Position numbers and translations under genes: made by a program
Source of the DNA: Eubacteriaceae bacterium
GTDB taxonomy: Bacteria > Bacillota > Clostridia > Lachnospirales > Lachnospiraceae
Direction of reading: 5' to 3'
DNA: 64,000 bases
Assembly: GCA_902362875.1 (NCBI GenBank)
Contig: CABIYF010000001.1
Span: 109,085-173,084, forward strand
Shown: positions 8,036 through 16,362 of the stretch, piece by piece
Layout: every line of letters starts with the position of its first letter
Position numbering within the stretch: the first letter of the stretch is position 1
Notes under the pieces: generated by a model
Seen by the model: the letters and a program-made list of their open reading frames with translations, nothing else
What the model was told of the DNA's origin: nothing
Database searches by the model: none

Positions 8036-10684
8036 ATGGAAAAGAAAAAATCAGAATTTGACAAAGTATTTAGTGCATGGGACATTTTGGTCATTGCATT
8101 TGGAGCTATGATCGGTTGGGGATGGGTTGTCTCAACCGGAGACTGGATCGGTCGAGGCGGAGTTTTAGGAGCCGTTCTTGGATTTGCAATTGGCGGCGTT
8201 ATGATATTCTTCGTTGGACTTACTTATGCAGAACTTACTGCAGCAATGCCACAGTGTGGAGGAGAACATGTATTTAGTTATAAGGCAATGGGACCGGTTG
8301 GTTCATTTATCTGTACGTGGGCGATCGTTTTAGGATATGTCAGTGTTGTATGTTTTGAAGCATGTGCACTTCCAACGATCATTACTTATATTTATCCAAA
8401 GTTTTTAAAGGGATACCTCTATACGGTTGCTGGATTTGACATTTATGCATCTTGGCTTGTAGTTGCCATGATCGTTGCATTTTTTATTACATTTATTAAC
8501 ATCAAAGGTGCAAAGACAGCAGCTACATTACAGACAATCTTGACAGCGATCATCGGTGGAGTCGGAATCCTTTTGATCGTGGCATCTGTTGTAAGTGGGG
8601 ATTCAAGTAATCTTACACCACAGCTTTTTGCGGGAAATACTGGTGGAACAATCTTTAAGACTGTTTTAAGTGTTGCGGTTATGACACCATTCTTCTTTAT
8701 TGGGTTTGATGTTATCCCGCAGGCGGCAGAAGAGATCAATGTACCACTTAAGAAGATTGGAAAGATTATGATCTTATCAATTGTGCTTGCAGTAGCATTT
8801 TATGCATTGATCATCTTAGGTGTTGGATATGTCATGGGGCCATCAGATATCGTAAAATCTCAGGCAGGATCAGGACTTGTTACAGCTGACGCAATGGCAA
8901 AAGCATTCCACAGCAGCATTATGTCAAAAGTATTGATTGTTGGTGGTATGTGTGGAATCATTACAAGTTGGAATTCTTTCTTAATTGGTGGTAGCCGTGC
9001 GATGTATTCCATGGCTGAATCTTATATGATTCCAAGAACTTTCCGCAAATTACATGAAACACACAAAACACCAGTGAATGCATTATACTTAATCGGTGGA
9101 TTATCCATATTAGCTCCATTATTTGGACGTAAAATGTTAGTATGGATCGTTGATGCAGGTAACTTTGGATGCTGTCTTGCATACTGTATGGTTTCCTTAT
9201 CTTTTATCATCTTAAGAAAGAAAGCACCAGAAATGGCACGTCCATACAAAGTAAAACATTATAAGATTGTTGGTGTACTGGCAGTCTTAATGTCTGGGTT
9301 CATGGTGGCGATGTATATAATTCCAGGATCAGGGTCAAACCTTGTACCACAGGAATGGGCAATGGCAGGTGGATGGTCTGTTCTTGGAATCATCTTCTTC
9401 ATTGTATGTAAATTAAAATATAAAGATAAATTTGCTTCTCATATTGATGTTGCGATCGATGATGAAGATGTCACAGTAGAAGAAGATCATACATTTGAAG
9501 ATGCACTTGGAGCTGTTAACACAGCAGAAAATGTAGTGGAAGTACAGCCAGCAATCAATTTCAATTACTTCCTTCCAGTCAATATCGCATTTGGAAGTGG
9601 TAAAGTCTTAGAAACTGGAGAGCTTACAAAACCGTATGGTAAGAAAGCACTGATCGTAACTGGAAGAAGCAGTGCAAAGAAATCTGGTTTATATGATAAA
9701 GTAGCAAATAGTCTCTCTAAAGCAGAAATTGACCACGTACTATTTGATAAAGTTGCACAGAATCCATTAACAACAACTGCCATGGAAGGTGCTGAGTTTG
9801 CCAAAGCAAATGGATGTGACGTTGTCGTAGCGATCGGTGGCGGAAGCATTATGGACTGTGCAAAAGCAATCGCATTCTTAAGTATCAATGACGGTGATAT
9901 CAACGATTACATTTATAACAGATTACAAAGTGATAAAGCATTACCATTGATTTTAATTCCTACAACATGCGGAACAGGATCAGAAGGAAATGGATTTGCG
10001 GTTCTTACAAATCCGGAAAATGGAGACAAAAAATCCTTACGTTGCAATGCGATCGTTGCAAAAGTATCCATTGTCGATCCAGAATGTATGATGACAATGC
10101 CAAAACATGTACTTGCATCTGTTGGATTTGATGCATTATGCCACTGCATGGAAGCATACACATCAAAGATTGCACAGCCATTTACAGATGCTCTAAGTTT
10201 ATATGCGATGGAACTGATTGCAGGAAACCTTGTCAAAGTATACAAAGGTGAAGGCGGCAAAGAAGCATGGGAGAAGATCACTTTGGCATCAACAATTGGT
10301 GGAATGGTTATTAATACAGCAGGTGTTACCTTGGCACACGGAATGGAACATCCAGCCAGCGGACTAAAAGATATCGTCCATGGACAGGGACTTGCAGCAT
10401 TAACACCAGTGATCGTAGAAGCATCCCATAAAGGAAATCATTTTAAGTTTGCCAAGATCGCAAGAATCTTTGGTGGGGTTACTGCAGAAGATCTTGCTGG
10501 TAAATTGAGAAGTTTGTTAAAAGATATCGACCTTGCATGTACATTATCTGACCTTGGATTATCCGAAGAAGATATTCCTTGGATGGCAGAGAACTGTATG
10601 AAGGTATCTGCGGCAAGTGTTAAGAACAATCCGGTGGTATTTACACAGGAAGAAATTGCTGAGATATATCGGAAAGCGATGTAG
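8036..10684 (+). CDS. APC-family permease fused to iron-containing alcohol dehydrogenase
   Basis: 882 aa in one uninterrupted frame. Residues about 10-460 are an APC-superfamily permease with some 12 hydrophobic spans and the family opening 'AFGAMIGWGW'. An acidic linker (about 465-500) follows. Residues about 505-882 are a full group III alcohol dehydrogenase: 'GGGSIMDCAKA' for nucleotide binding, and metal ligands Asp and His in 'GFDALCHCMEAY' plus His in 'GMEHP' and 'DIVHGQG'. The N-terminal half would import an amine or amino acid. The cytoplasmic half would reduce the aldehyde made by the upstream aminotransferase. Both halves look functional. Candidate substrates include 4-aminobutyrate, beta-alanine, taurine or ethanolamine; none is proven. 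Confidence 0.85.
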   Translation: MEKKKSEFDKVFSAWDILVIAFGAMIGWGWVVSTGDWIGRGGVLGAVLGFAIGGVMIFFVGLTYAELTAAMPQCGGEHVFSYKAMGPVGSFICTWAIVLGYVSVVCFEACALPTIITYIYPKFLKGYLYTVAGFDIYASWLVVAMIVAFFITFINIKGAKTAATLQTILTAIIGGVGILLIVASVVSGDSSNLTPQLFAGNTGGTIFKTVLSVAVMTPFFFIGFDVIPQAAEEINVPLKKIGKIMILSIVLAVAFYALIILGVGYVMGPSDIVKSQAGSGLVTADAMAKAFHSSIMSKVLIVGGMCGIITSWNSFLIGGSRAMYSMAESYMIPRTFRKLHETHKTPVNALYLIGGLSILAPLFGRKMLVWIVDAGNFGCCLAYCMVSLSFIILRKKAPEMARPYKVKHYKIVGVLAVLMSGFMVAMYIIPGSGSNLVPQEWAMAGGWSVLGIIFFIVCKLKYKDKFASHIDVAIDDEDVTVEEDHTFEDALGAVNTAENVVEVQPAINFNYFLPVNIAFGSGKVLETGELTKPYGKKALIVTGRSSAKKSGLYDKVANSLSKAEIDHVLFDKVAQNPLTTTAMEGAEFAKANGCDVVVAIGGGSIMDCAKAIAFLSINDGDINDYIYNRLQSDKALPLILIPTTCGTGSEGNGFAVLTNPENGDKKSLRCNAIVAKVSIVDPECMMTMPKHVLASVGFDALCHCMEAYTSKIAQPFTDALSLYAMELIAGNLVKVYKGEGGKEAWEKITLASTIGGMVINTAGVTLAHGMEHPASGLKDIVHGQGLAALTPVIVEASHKGNHFKFAKIARIFGGVTAEDLAGKLRSLLKDIDLACTLSDLGLSEEDIPWMAENCMKVSAASVKNNPVVFTQEEIAEIYRKAM

Positions 10685-10743
10685 GATAGTTTATTAACCG
10701 TAAGCTATTGAGTATGTAGAAAATTAAAAGATAAGAAATACGA

Positions 10744-10788
10744 AAGATATGATATGAAAAGATAGTTTCATGTCATATCTTTTTTTGA
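10744..10788 (+). terminator. Terminator after permease-dehydrogenase gene
   Basis: AAGATATGA-ATGAAA pairs with TTTCAT-TCATATCTT (one bulge) across a short loop, followed by seven T. Confidence 0.8.
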
Positions 10789-10866
10789 TAAAATGTAAAG
10801 TGGTAAAATTATTTTGAATTTACAAAATATATAACAATAAGAAGATGAAAACAAAAGGGGTAACAA

Positions 10867-11319
10867 ATGAACATGAATAAATACGTTAAAAGATTGATCA
10901 AAAAATACAAAAATCCATCAATTATCGGTGAGAAAAGCATAGAAGAAGTGATTGATTATTTAAAGCAAAAATTTGTCATAAAAGATATTACGCAAAATAT
11001 ATCAGATATTGAAATGAAAATATGCAGGTTCAATATCATGCATTCACTCGATGGAGAGAATATTTTACCAGAAAATATAAAATTCTATGCATATCGTGTA
11101 GAAGATTCAACGGCAAGCAAGAGATACTACCAAGAAATGGATGATGATGAAAAAATATATGTATATATAGAGGAAATTTCGAGATATATTGAATCAAATT
11201 CCAGTGGGCTTTTTACGGAATTAGAGTTATATAAAGGAATTTCACAATATGATTATGATAATAATACAGATAAACTTATAGAGTATTTAACGCATTGTAA
11301 AGATTGGGAGGAAATTTAA
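10867..11319 (+). CDS. Uncharacterised protein paired with an ATPase, 150 aa
   Basis: ATG follows AAAGGGG. Acidic, predicted alpha/beta, no membrane span and no motif I recognise. Its stop overlaps the start of the next gene by one base (TAATG), so the two are translationally coupled and probably act together. Upstream DNA is A/T-rich. Possible roles include a partner or antitoxin of the ATPase, but this is speculation. Confidence 0.6.
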   Translation: MNMNKYVKRLIKKYKNPSIIGEKSIEEVIDYLKQKFVIKDITQNISDIEMKICRFNIMHSLDGENILPENIKFYAYRVEDSTASKRYYQEMDDDEKIYVYIEEISRYIESNSSGLFTELELYKGISQYDYDNNTDKLIEYLTHCKDWEEI

Positions 11320-12029
11320 TGAATGATCAGTTTATACAAGGCATCATATTTGACTGGAACAAAATAGATAACGACAGTTACCTAAAACAGATAGAAGCAT
11401 TAAAAGATGTTGAAAGACTAGAATTTAAAAATCCAATCAACTTTTTCGTTGGAGAAAACGGAAGTGGAAAATCTACACTATTAGAAGCAATTGCGATAGC
11501 CCATGGATTCAATCCAGAAGGCGGAACAAAGAATTATATGTTTTCGACACATGATACACACTCCGAATTATGTGATGCAATCAGAGTTGTGAAAGGATAT
11601 CGAAAAGAAAAGTGGGGATATTTTCTTCGAGCAGAAAGTTTTTATAATGTTGCAACGAAGGAAGAAGAATATGGTGGAATAGATTCAGCCAGATATCATG
11701 AGAGATCACACGGAGAAGGTTTCTTGGCATTAGCACAAAACAATCTACAGCCCAATGGATTGTATCTATTTGATGAGCCAGAAGCGGCATTATCACCACA
11801 AAGACAATTAACATTATTAATGGAGATATATAAATGTGCAAGAAAAGGAGCACAGTTCTTTATTGTTACACATTCGCCAATTTTACTAGGAATTCCAGAC
11901 GCTGATATCTATTGTTTTGATGATGGAAAAATTCATTTGTGCGAGTATGAAGAGACGGAAAGTTATCAGATTACGGAGATGTTTATAAACAATCGGAAAG
12001 TATTATTGGATAGACTTCTAAAACAATAG
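11319..12029 (+). CDS. AAA/ABC-type ATPase (RecF/OLD-like), stand-alone
   Basis: 236 aa; ATG 11319 is preferred over TTG 11304 because GGGAGGAA precedes it. Walker A is 'GENGSGKST' at about residues 45-53. A signature-like 'HGEGFLAL' lies near 132, Walker B is 'LYLFDEPEAALSP' near 148-160, and a switch His is in 'FIVTHSP'. There is no coiled-coil insertion, so it is the compact AAA_21/AAA_23 type common as orphan or defence-linked ATPases. It is coupled to the 150-aa protein upstream. Specific role unknown. Confidence 0.75.
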   Translation: MNDQFIQGIIFDWNKIDNDSYLKQIEALKDVERLEFKNPINFFVGENGSGKSTLLEAIAIAHGFNPEGGTKNYMFSTHDTHSELCDAIRVVKGYRKEKWGYFLRAESFYNVATKEEEYGGIDSARYHERSHGEGFLALAQNNLQPNGLYLFDEPEAALSPQRQLTLLMEIYKCARKGAQFFIVTHSPILLGIPDADIYCFDDGKIHLCEYEETESYQITEMFINNRKVLLDRLLKQ

Positions 12030-12097
12030 ATGTAGAAATTCATAATTCATGCTATACTTAAAAACAACAGATCAAATAAAAGAGGTGAGATGAAATC

Positions 12098-12856
12098 ATG
12101 GAAAATGAAACATATATGAAACGATTAAAAGACAGACTGCAAATAGAATTTAAAAAACAGGATAGAAGCGGAGTATATGGTTTTACACAGCGGAGTATGG
12201 CGTATAATTCCAATCGAATTGAAGGAAGTACCTTAACAGAGAAACAGACAGCAAGTATGTTTGAAACAGGAACTCTATATGCGGATGATCCAGACATGAT
12301 TTTTCGAACAAAAGATATAGAAGAAATGAATGGGCATTTTAAAATGTTTGATTATGTAATGAAATGTATGAAAGATCCTTTGTCAGAAGATATCATAAAA
12401 AATATGCACAAGAATTTAAAGGAAGGGGTTTTTGAAGATCGAACAAATGGATATGCAATTGGTGGGTGGAAAAAGCGTGCAAACAGAGTCAGCGATATCC
12501 AGACAGCATTGCCGCAAGAAGTTCCAGAAAAGATTCATCAGTTATTAGAAAAATATCATAACACAGAGAAAATTACATTATACGATATTGCTAAATTTCA
12601 TGCACAATTTGAGAATATTCACCCATTTCAGGATGGAAATGGGAGAGTTGGGCGGATGATCATTCTAAAACAATGTCTGGATCATAATATTGTGCCAGTG
12701 ATTATCCGTGATATTCATAAAGCAGAATATAATCGATATCTTAATAAAGCACAGCACGAACAAGACTATAAGGGATTAGAAACCTATTTTGAAAAGGAAC
12801 AAGAATATTATCAGGAAAGTACAATTCCAATGATATTTGACTTTGATGAGTTATAG
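12098..12856 (+). CDS. Fic-family protein (AMP transferase, self-inhibited class II)
   Basis: 252 aa; start follows AGAGGTGAG. The Fic core motif 'HPFQDGNGRVGR' begins at His175. The inhibitory helix motif [ST]xxxE[GN] is present at Ser38-Glu42-Gly43 ('SNRIEG'), which marks class II Fic proteins whose own helix blocks ATP binding. It would transfer AMP to a protein target when derepressed. It is not paired with an obvious antitoxin, in keeping with the built-in inhibitor. The target is unknown. Confidence 0.9.
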   Translation: MENETYMKRLKDRLQIEFKKQDRSGVYGFTQRSMAYNSNRIEGSTLTEKQTASMFETGTLYADDPDMIFRTKDIEEMNGHFKMFDYVMKCMKDPLSEDIIKNMHKNLKEGVFEDRTNGYAIGGWKKRANRVSDIQTALPQEVPEKIHQLLEKYHNTEKITLYDIAKFHAQFENIHPFQDGNGRVGRMIILKQCLDHNIVPVIIRDIHKAEYNRYLNKAQHEQDYKGLETYFEKEQEYYQESTIPMIFDFDEL

Positions 12857-12885
12857 AAATAAAGGTACAAAGAGAAGAACAGACC

Positions 12886-12910
12886 TGAAGTTTATCAGGT
12901 CTGTTTATCT
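12886..12910 (+). terminator. Terminator after fic gene
   Basis: ACAGACCTGA pairs with TCAGGTCTGT around AGTTTA, followed by TTATCTTT. It may also serve the converging small minus-strand gene. Confidence 0.75.
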
Positions 12911-12926
12911 TTCATATAATGATATT

Positions 12927-13091
12927 TTATATTAACAATATAAAAACAAAAATAACAATAGAAGCAACCATCAATTTATACTCATCTGAAAAGTTTTCTT
13001 TGTTCTGCAATTTTACCAATACATGATATAAAAAGTAAAAAAATGAAAAAAAGCATAAAGCCAAGATAAATAAAACGATAATATGTTCCAT
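12927..13091 (-). CDS. Small two-span membrane protein, 54 aa
   Basis: The minus-strand ATG (13091) is preceded by GGGAGGTAG at good spacing. The peptide begins 'MEHIIVLFIL' with a hydrophobic span at about residues 4-24, a short charged loop ('LQNKENFSDEYK') and a second span at about 41-54. No family recognised. Strong ribosome site and clean topology argue that it is real. The gap from 13092 to 13354 shows no further gene. Confidence 0.6.
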   Translation of the reverse strand: MEHIIVLFILALCFFSFFYFLYHVLVKLQNKENFSDEYKLMVASIVIFVFILLI

Positions 13092-13354
13092 AATAAACTA
13101 CCTCCCATAATGAAAATCCTTAAAGTTTTATTTTCAAATAATATTATAAACAATATATTTCATATGTCCAGATATCCCCCTCAAAAAAACACTTAATGAT
13201 AAAGAATCTCAACAAGAAATGATATACATGTTTTGATACAAATAGTTTCATTTGTGGATGAAAAAGGAATATGATAAACTGATATTAAAATGAACAATAA
13301 ATTAGAGCAATTGTTAAGAAACTTTTCTTTAAAATAACAGGAAGGGGAAAGATT

Positions 13355-14179
13355 ATGTACAAAATCAGTAATTTCAGCGACAATGATGACGTAAAGATCG
13401 TCGACAAATCAGGACCATTTGAAGTTATCGAATACCAGAGAGACTTAAGTGTCATGCCAGAAGATGCCCAGTTAGCATTCTTCTGCAGCCAGATGAATGT
13501 AAGAAAACGTCAGCTTAAATGTGAATTATCTAAAGGAAATGTGACAATTCAGGCAGGCGCCATGCAGTGGATGGCAGGAGATGTCTCTGCGACAACAGGA
13601 ATCAAAGGAGCAGGAGATTTCTTATCTAAGACGATTCGTGGAAAGGTTACAGGAGAATCTGCGATCAAGCCAGAATATACCGGAGATGGAACGCTTGTTT
13701 TGGAACCTACATATAAACATATCATTTTATTAGATCTTGACGAATGGGGTAATTCCATTGTATTAGATGACGGATTATTTTTAGCCTGTGAATCTACACT
13801 GAAACAAAAAGCGGTCAGAAGAAAGACATTCTCTTCTGCATTTGCAGGTGGGGAAGGATTCTTCAACCTAGGATTAAAAGGAAGTGGAGTTGTCTGCTTA
13901 GAATCCGACTGTCCAAGAGAAGAATTGGTAGAAATCACATTAGAAGATGATGTTGTAAAGATTGACGGAAACTTTGCAATCGCATGGAGTGGAAGTCTTG
14001 ATTTTACTGTGGAACGTGCAGGAAAATCCTTGCTTGGTTCTGCAGCCAGTGGAGAGGGACTGGTCAATGTATATCGTGGAACAGGAAAAGTATTATTAGC
14101 GCCTGTTGGCAATCTGGCGATGAAACCACAACAGGTAATGGAAAAAGAGCCAGTGATCGTTGGTGATGATGACGAATAA
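13355..14179 (+). CDS. AIM24-family protein
   Basis: 274 aa; start follows GGAAGGGGA. The product is a beta-rich, glycine-rich protein of the AIM24/TIGR00266-type family, with repeated strands such as 'GDFLSKTIRGKVTGES' and 'GSGVVCLES'. It ends in an acidic tail. Bacterial members have a double beta-helix fold and no clear biochemical role. No signal peptide. It is monocistronic, with a terminator behind it. Confidence 0.8.
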   Translation: MYKISNFSDNDDVKIVDKSGPFEVIEYQRDLSVMPEDAQLAFFCSQMNVRKRQLKCELSKGNVTIQAGAMQWMAGDVSATTGIKGAGDFLSKTIRGKVTGESAIKPEYTGDGTLVLEPTYKHIILLDLDEWGNSIVLDDGLFLACESTLKQKAVRRKTFSSAFAGGEGFFNLGLKGSGVVCLESDCPREELVEITLEDDVVKIDGNFAIAWSGSLDFTVERAGKSLLGSAASGEGLVNVYRGTGKVLLAPVGNLAMKPQQVMEKEPVIVGDDDE

Positions 14180-14213
14180 GAATATAATATATATGTAAAA
14201 GATTACTTCATAA

Positions 14214-14262
14214 GAAAAATAGCATTTGTTACGAAAATATAAGCAACAGATGCTATTTTTTT
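14214..14262 (+). terminator. Terminator after AIM24 gene
   Basis: AAATAGCAT-TGTT pairs with AACA-ATGCTATTT across a loop of about 18 bases, followed by a T-run. Confidence 0.8.
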
Positions 14263-14273
14263 GTATGATTAAC

Positions 14274-14302
14274 TCGACAATAAAAAAATGGTGTCGTATA
14301 AT
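14274..14302 (+). promoter_or_regulatory. Sigma-A promoter of the Etf-dehydrogenase operon
   Basis: TCGACA (14274-14279), exactly 17 bases, then a perfect TATAAT (14297-14302). Transcription would start near 14309, about 60 bases before etfB. Confidence 0.8.
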
Positions 14303-14368
14303 AAGTAGTGTTACGTTAATCAATTAAAGTGAAAGAGTAACAAATAATACGAAAGAAGCAGCAGAACA

Positions 14369-15157
14369 ATGAAAATTCTAGTATGTATGAAACAGGTACC
14401 GGCAGGTACTAAAGTTGATATTGATCCAGAAACAGGGGCAATGAAGCGTTTATCCGGGGAAACAAGAACGAATCCTTATGATTTATTTGCCCTGGAAGCA
14501 GCATTACAATTAAGAGAGAAAGTAGGAGGAAGTGTTACAGTTCTCACCATGGGACCTCCACAGGCTGAGGAGATGATGAGAGATGCGTATACAATGGGAG
14601 CAGATGATGCAGTCATTTTATCTGACCGTAAGTTTGCGGGAGCAGACGTGCTTGCAACATCTTATGCATTATCACAGGGAATCACAGCGATCGGAGATGT
14701 AGATCTTATTATCTGTGGAAAACAGACAACCGATGGAGATACCGCACAGGTTGGTCCAGCGATCGCAGAGCATTTAGGAATCCCACATGCAGCATGGGTG
14801 TCTGAGATCGTTGATGCAGACAGCGAGTCTATTCAGGTAAAACAGGATTTAGTCAGTGTATCACAGACATCAAAGATCCCATATCCATGTCTGATCACAG
14901 TGGATAAAGATATGTGTGTCCCAAGATTACCATCTTATTTATTACAGAAACAGTCCAAAGACCGTCCAGTCAAGATCATGACATTTGAAGATATGGCAGA
15001 TCAGAATTTAAGCAAATACGGACTTGTCGGATCACCAACCGCAGTAGAGAAAATGTTTGCACCGCCAGAAGTAGAAAAGCAGGTTTATTTTGATGGAGAT
15101 GCAAAAGAAAAGACAAAACAATTATTTGACGTATTAGTAAATAAGAAAGTGATTTAG
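14369..15157 (+). CDS. etfB: Electron transfer flavoprotein beta subunit
   Basis: 262 aa. It has the EtfB/FixA start 'MKILVCMKQVPAG', the nucleotide region 'TMGPPQAEEMMRDAYTMGADDAVIL' region near residues 63-87, and the family signature 'CGKQTTDGDTAQVGP' near 112-126. It forms the Etf heterodimer with the next gene. Gene order EtfB, ferredoxin-EtfA, GlcD-like dehydrogenase is that of the Acetobacterium LctCBD electron-confurcating lactate dehydrogenase. Eleven bases separate it from etfA. Confidence 0.9.
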   Translation: MKILVCMKQVPAGTKVDIDPETGAMKRLSGETRTNPYDLFALEAALQLREKVGGSVTVLTMGPPQAEEMMRDAYTMGADDAVILSDRKFAGADVLATSYALSQGITAIGDVDLIICGKQTTDGDTAQVGPAIAEHLGIPHAAWVSEIVDADSESIQVKQDLVSVSQTSKIPYPCLITVDKDMCVPRLPSYLLQKQSKDRPVKIMTFEDMADQNLSKYGLVGSPTAVEKMFAPPEVEKQVYFDGDAKEKTKQLFDVLVNKKVI

Positions 15158-15167
15158 GTGAGATGAC

Positions 15168-16361
15168 ATGGAACTAATAAAATTTGATGCAAAACGCTGT
15201 AGCCTATGCGGTAAATGCGTGGAAAAATGTCCATTTGGGGAATTAAGTTTTGAAGATAACGGAATCGTTGTCGGGGACACCTGCCGAATGTGTGGAATGT
15301 GTGTCAGACAATGCCCAGAAAAAGCGATCAGTTTTGAGCAGAAAGCAGGCTCATTTGACAAAGATAAATGGAAAGATTTCTTGATCTTTATAGAACAGGA
15401 ACGAGGAGATATCCATCCGGTTGCATTTGAACTGATCGGGGAAGCAAGAAAGATGGCTTCTAAGGTAAACTTTAAAATCAAATGCGTGATCGCAGGTGGA
15501 GCTGGAACGGTCGAAAATGCACATAAACTTCTAGAGTATGGGATCGATCAGGTATTTGCTTATGAAGACGAATCCTTGGAAGGATTCAGAGCAGACTGTT
15601 ATACAGATGTTGTTGCAGAATGTATTGCGGCACAGAAACCAAGCTCTGTTTTAATTGGTGCAACAGCATTAGGAAGATCGTTAGCACCGAGACTGGCAAC
15701 AAGATTCCATACAGGATTGACAGCCGACTGTACAACTCTTGATATTAAGTCAAACACAGACATGGTGCAGATCCGCCCAGCATTTGGTGGAAATATCATG
15801 GCTCAGATTTCAATCACAAAGTCAAGACCACAGTTTGCAACAGTAAGATACAGAGTTATGGATGCGGCACAGAAGGTTGAGAATGCCAAAGGAGAAGTCG
15901 TCGTCTGTCCAGTCAAAGAAGAGATGAAAAACTCTCCAATCGAGATCTTAAAATCTGAAGTGATCGAGAAGACAAAGAATATCGAAGATGAAGATGTTTT
16001 AGTTGTTGCAGGGCGAGGAGTCCGCAATGAAAAAGACGTGGAGATGTGTGAGGAATTGGCTAAAGCCTTAGGTGGACAGTTAGCATTTACAAGACCAATG
16101 ATCGAAAATGGTTTTGGGGATGTTGCACATCAGGTTGGATTATCTGGAAGAACCGTTCGTCCAAAACTGATCATTACTTGCGGAGTTTCAGGTGCGATCC
16201 AGTTTACATCTTGTATGACAGGATCTGAATGTATCGTAGCGATCAACAATGATCCAGAAGCTCAGATTTTTAATGTGGCACACTATTGTATCGTAGATGA
16301 TCTGTACAAAGTCGTTCCATATCTGACAGAATTAGTAAAAGAACAGAAAGGGGACGAATAA
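15168..16361 (+). CDS. etfA: Electron transfer flavoprotein alpha subunit with N-terminal 2[4Fe-4S] ferredoxin domain
   Basis: 397 aa. Two ferredoxin motifs, CxxCxxCxxxCP, occur at Cys11/14/17/21 and Cys39/42/45/49. EtfA proper follows, with the C-terminal FAD-binding signature 'GLSGRTVRPKLIITCGVSGAIQF' region near residues 325-347. The extra clusters are characteristic of Etfs that work with GlcD-like dehydrogenases in anaerobes, feeding electrons between FAD and ferredoxin. It probably forms one complex with etfB and the next gene, which starts two bases after its stop. Confidence 0.9.
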   Translation: MELIKFDAKRCSLCGKCVEKCPFGELSFEDNGIVVGDTCRMCGMCVRQCPEKAISFEQKAGSFDKDKWKDFLIFIEQERGDIHPVAFELIGEARKMASKVNFKIKCVIAGGAGTVENAHKLLEYGIDQVFAYEDESLEGFRADCYTDVVAECIAAQKPSSVLIGATALGRSLAPRLATRFHTGLTADCTTLDIKSNTDMVQIRPAFGGNIMAQISITKSRPQFATVRYRVMDAAQKVENAKGEVVVCPVKEEMKNSPIEILKSEVIEKTKNIEDEDVLVVAGRGVRNEKDVEMCEELAKALGGQLAFTRPMIENGFGDVAHQVGLSGRTVRPKLIITCGVSGAIQFTSCMTGSECIVAINNDPEAQIFNVAHYCIVDDLYKVVPYLTELVKEQKGDE

Positions 16362-16362
16362 G

